8,630 bases of DNA from assembly GCA_938030845.1 (NCBI GenBank), contig CALHIC010000327.1, positions 1-8,630 of the forward strand, read 5' to 3'. Shown piece after piece: positions 6,244 to 8,630 of the stretch (position 1 is its first letter; each line of letters opens with the position of its first letter). The translations under genes were made by a program, and so were the position numbers. Below the pieces are notes generated by a model. The model saw only the letters and a list, made by a program, of their open reading frames with translations, was not told the origin of the DNA and ran no database searches. The DNA comes from an uncultured Oribacterium sp. (GTDB lineage Bacteria; Bacillota; Clostridia; Lachnospirales; Lachnospiraceae).

Positions 6244-8630
6244 TCCACTCGTCCCAAATCGCTTCTTCATCCCCTTTTTCTAAACTTCTATAGGAAAATC
6301 CGGGGAGGTCCGGGTCAAAGCCGCAGATGCTGTGATAGGGGCAGTAGGTGCAGGCCGTTTTATCCATGGTCTCCCGGATAGGAGAAATGGCCTTCTCCCC
6401 CTCCAGGATTCTCTTACAATCCTCTTCCACCCTCTCCCGCACATAGGAAAGCATGGCTAAAATCTTTTCTTCTTTGGCAACAGAGCCCTTTTCCTCAATA
6501 GAGCCGTTTTTCTCCTTTACCGGAAGCAAAAGGCTGTCTCCCTTTAGCTCCCTATCCATGCGGAAAATGATGTCCTTATCTCCATTGATTAAGCCCTTCG
6601 GTCTTGAAGCCTTTAACTTTTCCTGAAAAAGCTCTTCCTCGGACTGCCCCTTAAAGCTTAGGCTTGGGTTATCCATGGTGAAATAGAACAGTCCTGCAGG
6701 GTGAAGCTTATAGTCCGGATGTCTCTTTTTCTCCTCCTCCAACAAGATGGATAGGTAGAGGGGCAGCTGAATCTGTAGTCCCGCCTTTAAAAGATCCAAA
6801 GAAAAATCCGTATTTCCGCTCTTATAGTCCAAAACCTTCAGGTAATAATTCTTCTCCTCATCCAGGTAGCTGTCCACCCGGTCCACCCTTCCCCGGAAGG
6901 ACAGGGTATCGCTATCATAGTTAAAATCCCGCTCCAAAGCTTCCACCTGAAAATCTCCGCCGGAAAGCTGGCGCTCCAGTGCCCAGAGGATGGTCTTCGC
7001 ATTTTCCTTAAACTTATGGAGAAAATACTGGTTCCGTCCCCCCTCTAAGAAGGGGGCAAATTCCGGATCCTGTTCACTTTCCGCTATGGCGAAATTAAGA
7101 TACTCCTGAAAATGCTGGGTAAGCACCTCTCCCTTCAGCTTTTCTTCCTTTACCTTCTTAAAAAAGCTTTCCACCAGCTTATGGTAGAGCTTTCCCAAAT
7201 CAAAGGCCTGAATCTCCGCCTCTTTCCTTTCCTGCAAATGTAAGCCGTATCGAAGAAAATGGGAAAAGGCGCAACGATTTAGCCCGTCCAATCGGCTTAC
7301 GGAGCCTTTGATTTTTTCTCCGTAAAGTCCCTTGGACAGTTCTTTGCTTAAGGGCAAATGCCGGTTCTCCCAAAAGATGGCTTCCAATAGCTTTTCCAAA
7401 TCCTTTTTGTACTCTTCCTTTTGCCAAAGGCTATGAAGAAGCTGAAAGGATTCCAGCTGAAAATAGGGAAGAACCTCTTCTTCCGAACGGAACAGGGCTT
7501 CCTTTTTGCAAAGTTTCGGTAATTCCTTGGAAAGACTGGCCTTTGCCTGGGAAAAGCTTTGCATTTCCTGTATTTCCCGTTCCAGCTTTCGAATCTTAAG
7601 CTTGGGGAATAGCCGTAGGACTTCCTGTAAGATCGGAGAAATACCTCCCCTGCCTTTCGGTATTCTTAAGGGGTAAGACAGATACAGCTCTTCCCTGGGG
7701 CTTAGAAAGGCGTGATAAAGGTAAAACTCCTGAATATAGCTTTCCTCCCATGCCAGGGGAGACAGGGCACAGTGCTCCTGCCGTAAAAAGCTTTTTTCTT
7801 CCTCGGTAAAGAGAGATTTCTTCTTTGGGGGCAGAGGAATCAGCCCTGCATTTAAGCCCAGGAACAAAAAGGCCTTGGGATTATGGAAACGGGAGCGGGT
7901 TAAGTCGCCTACCAAGACCTGATCGTTTGTAGCGGGAATCTGCCGCAATTTTTCCAAGGATAAAGCCATATCGAAAAAGGCGGAAAATTCTTTTTTGTTT
8001 ACCGGAATTTCTCCCAAGCCCTCCTTCATTTTGGAAAGAAGAAGCTGAATCTGGTTAACACTTCTTTCCAAGCTTTGGGATAGGGAGTCCATGCCCTCAT
8101 CCTTTAGAAAAGTTGCTTCCTCTTCCAGCTTAAAGCGCTCCATAAGCTTTTCCGTAAAGCTTTCCAAGCTTTCAATTCTTTCCTTAAGGCTGTGGCTTCC
8201 TTCATTTTCCTCTATAAGTCTGAAAAGAGCTTCCGCTTCCAAAAGACTTTCCTCTTGAAAAAGGCTTGTAAAGGCGGATTTTCCCTTAAGACCTTTGGCT
8301 CTTGCTTCATTTTCCAAGGCATCAATCCGGTCCTCTTCCTCCATGTCCCGGTAGGGAAAGGCTCGAAGATAGCGAAAGAAGGAGTCGTAAAGCAGACCCT
8401 TCTCCATCACCTCTAGGGCAGAGCGAAGAACCTTACTGAAGGGGGAGTCAAAAAGCTTAATGTCCTCCTCCAAAAAGAGGGGAATGGCGAATTTTCTTCC
8501 CTGCTGAAAAAAGGCATCCCGGTACAGCTCCACATCCGGAAGCACCACCCCGATATCCTGATAACGATAGCCCTTTTCCTCCACCAAGTAGCGAATATGG
8601 CTGCAGGCCTCCTCCACCTCTTTGGAAATG
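6215..8630 (-). CDS. addB: ATP-dependent helicase/deoxyribonuclease subunit B (AddB), N-terminus beyond window
   Basis: Partner of AddA in the double-strand break resection complex. The frame is open through the window end, so the true start is missing; a GTG at 8617 is internal. About 804 residues are visible, compared with roughly 1150 for the family, leaving some 350 N-terminal residues (including the degenerate helicase P-loop) outside. Counting from GTG 8617 as residue 1, landmarks are: VLVGDLTRSRFHNPKAFLFLG (234-254), typical of the inactive helicase-like part; GKLYHKLVE (475-483); nuclease residues in FRGRVDRVD (574-582) and LDYKSG (596-601); and QIQLPLYL (615-622). Four Fe-S cluster cysteines are present: Cys449 (NRCAFSHF) and Cys756, Cys759, Cys765 (CTYCPYHSIC). 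The nuclease and iron staple therefore look intact. The protein ends KYQNKES inside the 41-nt repeat. It is upstream of addA in the same direction, the usual addB-addA order. Confidence 0.96.
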   Translation of the reverse strand, partial: ISKEVEEACSHIRYLVEEKGYRYQDIGVVLPDVELYRDAFFQQGRKFAIPLFLEEDIKLFDSPFSKVLRSALEVMEKGLLYDSFFRYLRAFPYRDMEEEDRIDALENEARAKGLKGKSAFTSLFQEESLLEAEALFRLIEENEGSHSLKERIESLESFTEKLMERFKLEEEATFLKDEGMDSLSQSLERSVNQIQLLLSKMKEGLGEIPVNKKEFSAFFDMALSLEKLRQIPATNDQVLVGDLTRSRFHNPKAFLFLGLNAGLIPLPPKKKSLFTEEEKSFLRQEHCALSPLAWEESYIQEFYLYHAFLSPREELYLSYPLRIPKGRGGISPILQEVLRLFPKLKIRKLEREIQEMQSFSQAKASLSKELPKLCKKEALFRSEEEVLPYFQLESFQLLHSLWQKEEYKKDLEKLLEAIFWENRHLPLSKELSKGLYGEKIKGSVSRLDGLNRCAFSHFLRYGLHLQERKEAEIQAFDLGKLYHKLVESFFKKVKEEKLKGEVLTQHFQEYLNFAIAESEQDPEFAPFLEGGRNQYFLHKFKENAKTILWALERQLSGGDFQVEALERDFNYDSDTLSFRGRVDRVDSYLDEEKNYYLKVLDYKSGNTDFSLDLLKAGLQIQLPLYLSILLEEEKKRHPDYKLHPAGLFYFTMDNPSLSFKGQSEEELFQEKLKASRPKGLINGDKDIIFRMDRELKGDSLLLPVKEKNGSIEEKGSVAKEEKILAMLSYVRERVEEDCKRILEGEKAISPIRETMDKTACTYCPYHSICGFDPDLPGFSYRSLEKGDEEAIWDEWIEKYQNKES

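Noticed and set aside
8615..8617. GTG as the start of addB
   Set aside because: The frame continues upstream to the window end, and the visible part matches the family only from about one third of the way in, so this GTG is an internal Val codon.
2286..8630. An undescribed defence or mobile system built around the helicase-nuclease genes
   Set aside because: Both proteins show the full motif sets and the gene order of ordinary housekeeping AddAB, with no accessory genes nearby in the window.

Overview
The window looks like a chromosomal piece of a Clostridia-type Firmicute, perhaps a Lachnospiraceae relative. The evidence is AddA/AddB-type (not RecBCD-type) recombination subunits, Gram-positive-style ribosome binding sites, and family-level resemblance of the proteins. 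Species cannot be read from the sequence. Every gene I can support lies on the minus strand, so transcription runs from high to low coordinates: addB (N-terminus cut off by the window end) -> addA -> guaA -> a partial small membrane protein (C-terminus cut off by the window start).

Region by region (plus-strand coordinates). 8630-6215 is the C-terminal two thirds of AddB, with its PD-(D/E)XK nuclease and four Fe-S cysteines. 6214-6132 is a short addB-addA junction made of a three-copy 41-nt tandem repeat. It carries two identical ribosome binding site/ATG modules, one for addA and one opening a 24-codon overlapping frame. 6131-2286 is full-length AddA, a UvrD-type helicase with a C-terminal nuclease and two unusual charged low-complexity linkers. 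2285-2088 is intergenic and holds a degenerate 23-nt tandem repeat, which begins in the last codons of addA, and a good sigma-A-like promoter for guaA. 2087-546 is guaA, GMP synthase. 545-338 is AT-rich intergenic DNA with a strong hairpin (probable guaA terminator) and a possible extended -10 promoter. 337-1 is an AT-rich (about 27% G+C) partial multi-pass membrane protein. No stretch longer than about 210 bases lacks a gene, and I see no tRNA, rRNA, CRISPR array or insertion sequence.

AddA and AddB together form the helicase-nuclease that resects double-strand breaks for RecA loading, and they are evidently co-transcribed. guaA is housekeeping purine synthesis and appears to have its own promoter. 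The membrane gene differs sharply in base composition from the rest.

The most interesting signal is not a new gene but a pattern. The stop codons of both addB and addA lie inside private tandem repeats, and additional repeat copies carry the same stop in the same relative frame. In addB-addA the repeat has also duplicated the addA ribosome binding site and start. This looks like repeated local duplication of gene junctions that preserves the coding ends while changing spacing and translational coupling. I found no convincing undescribed multi-gene system here.
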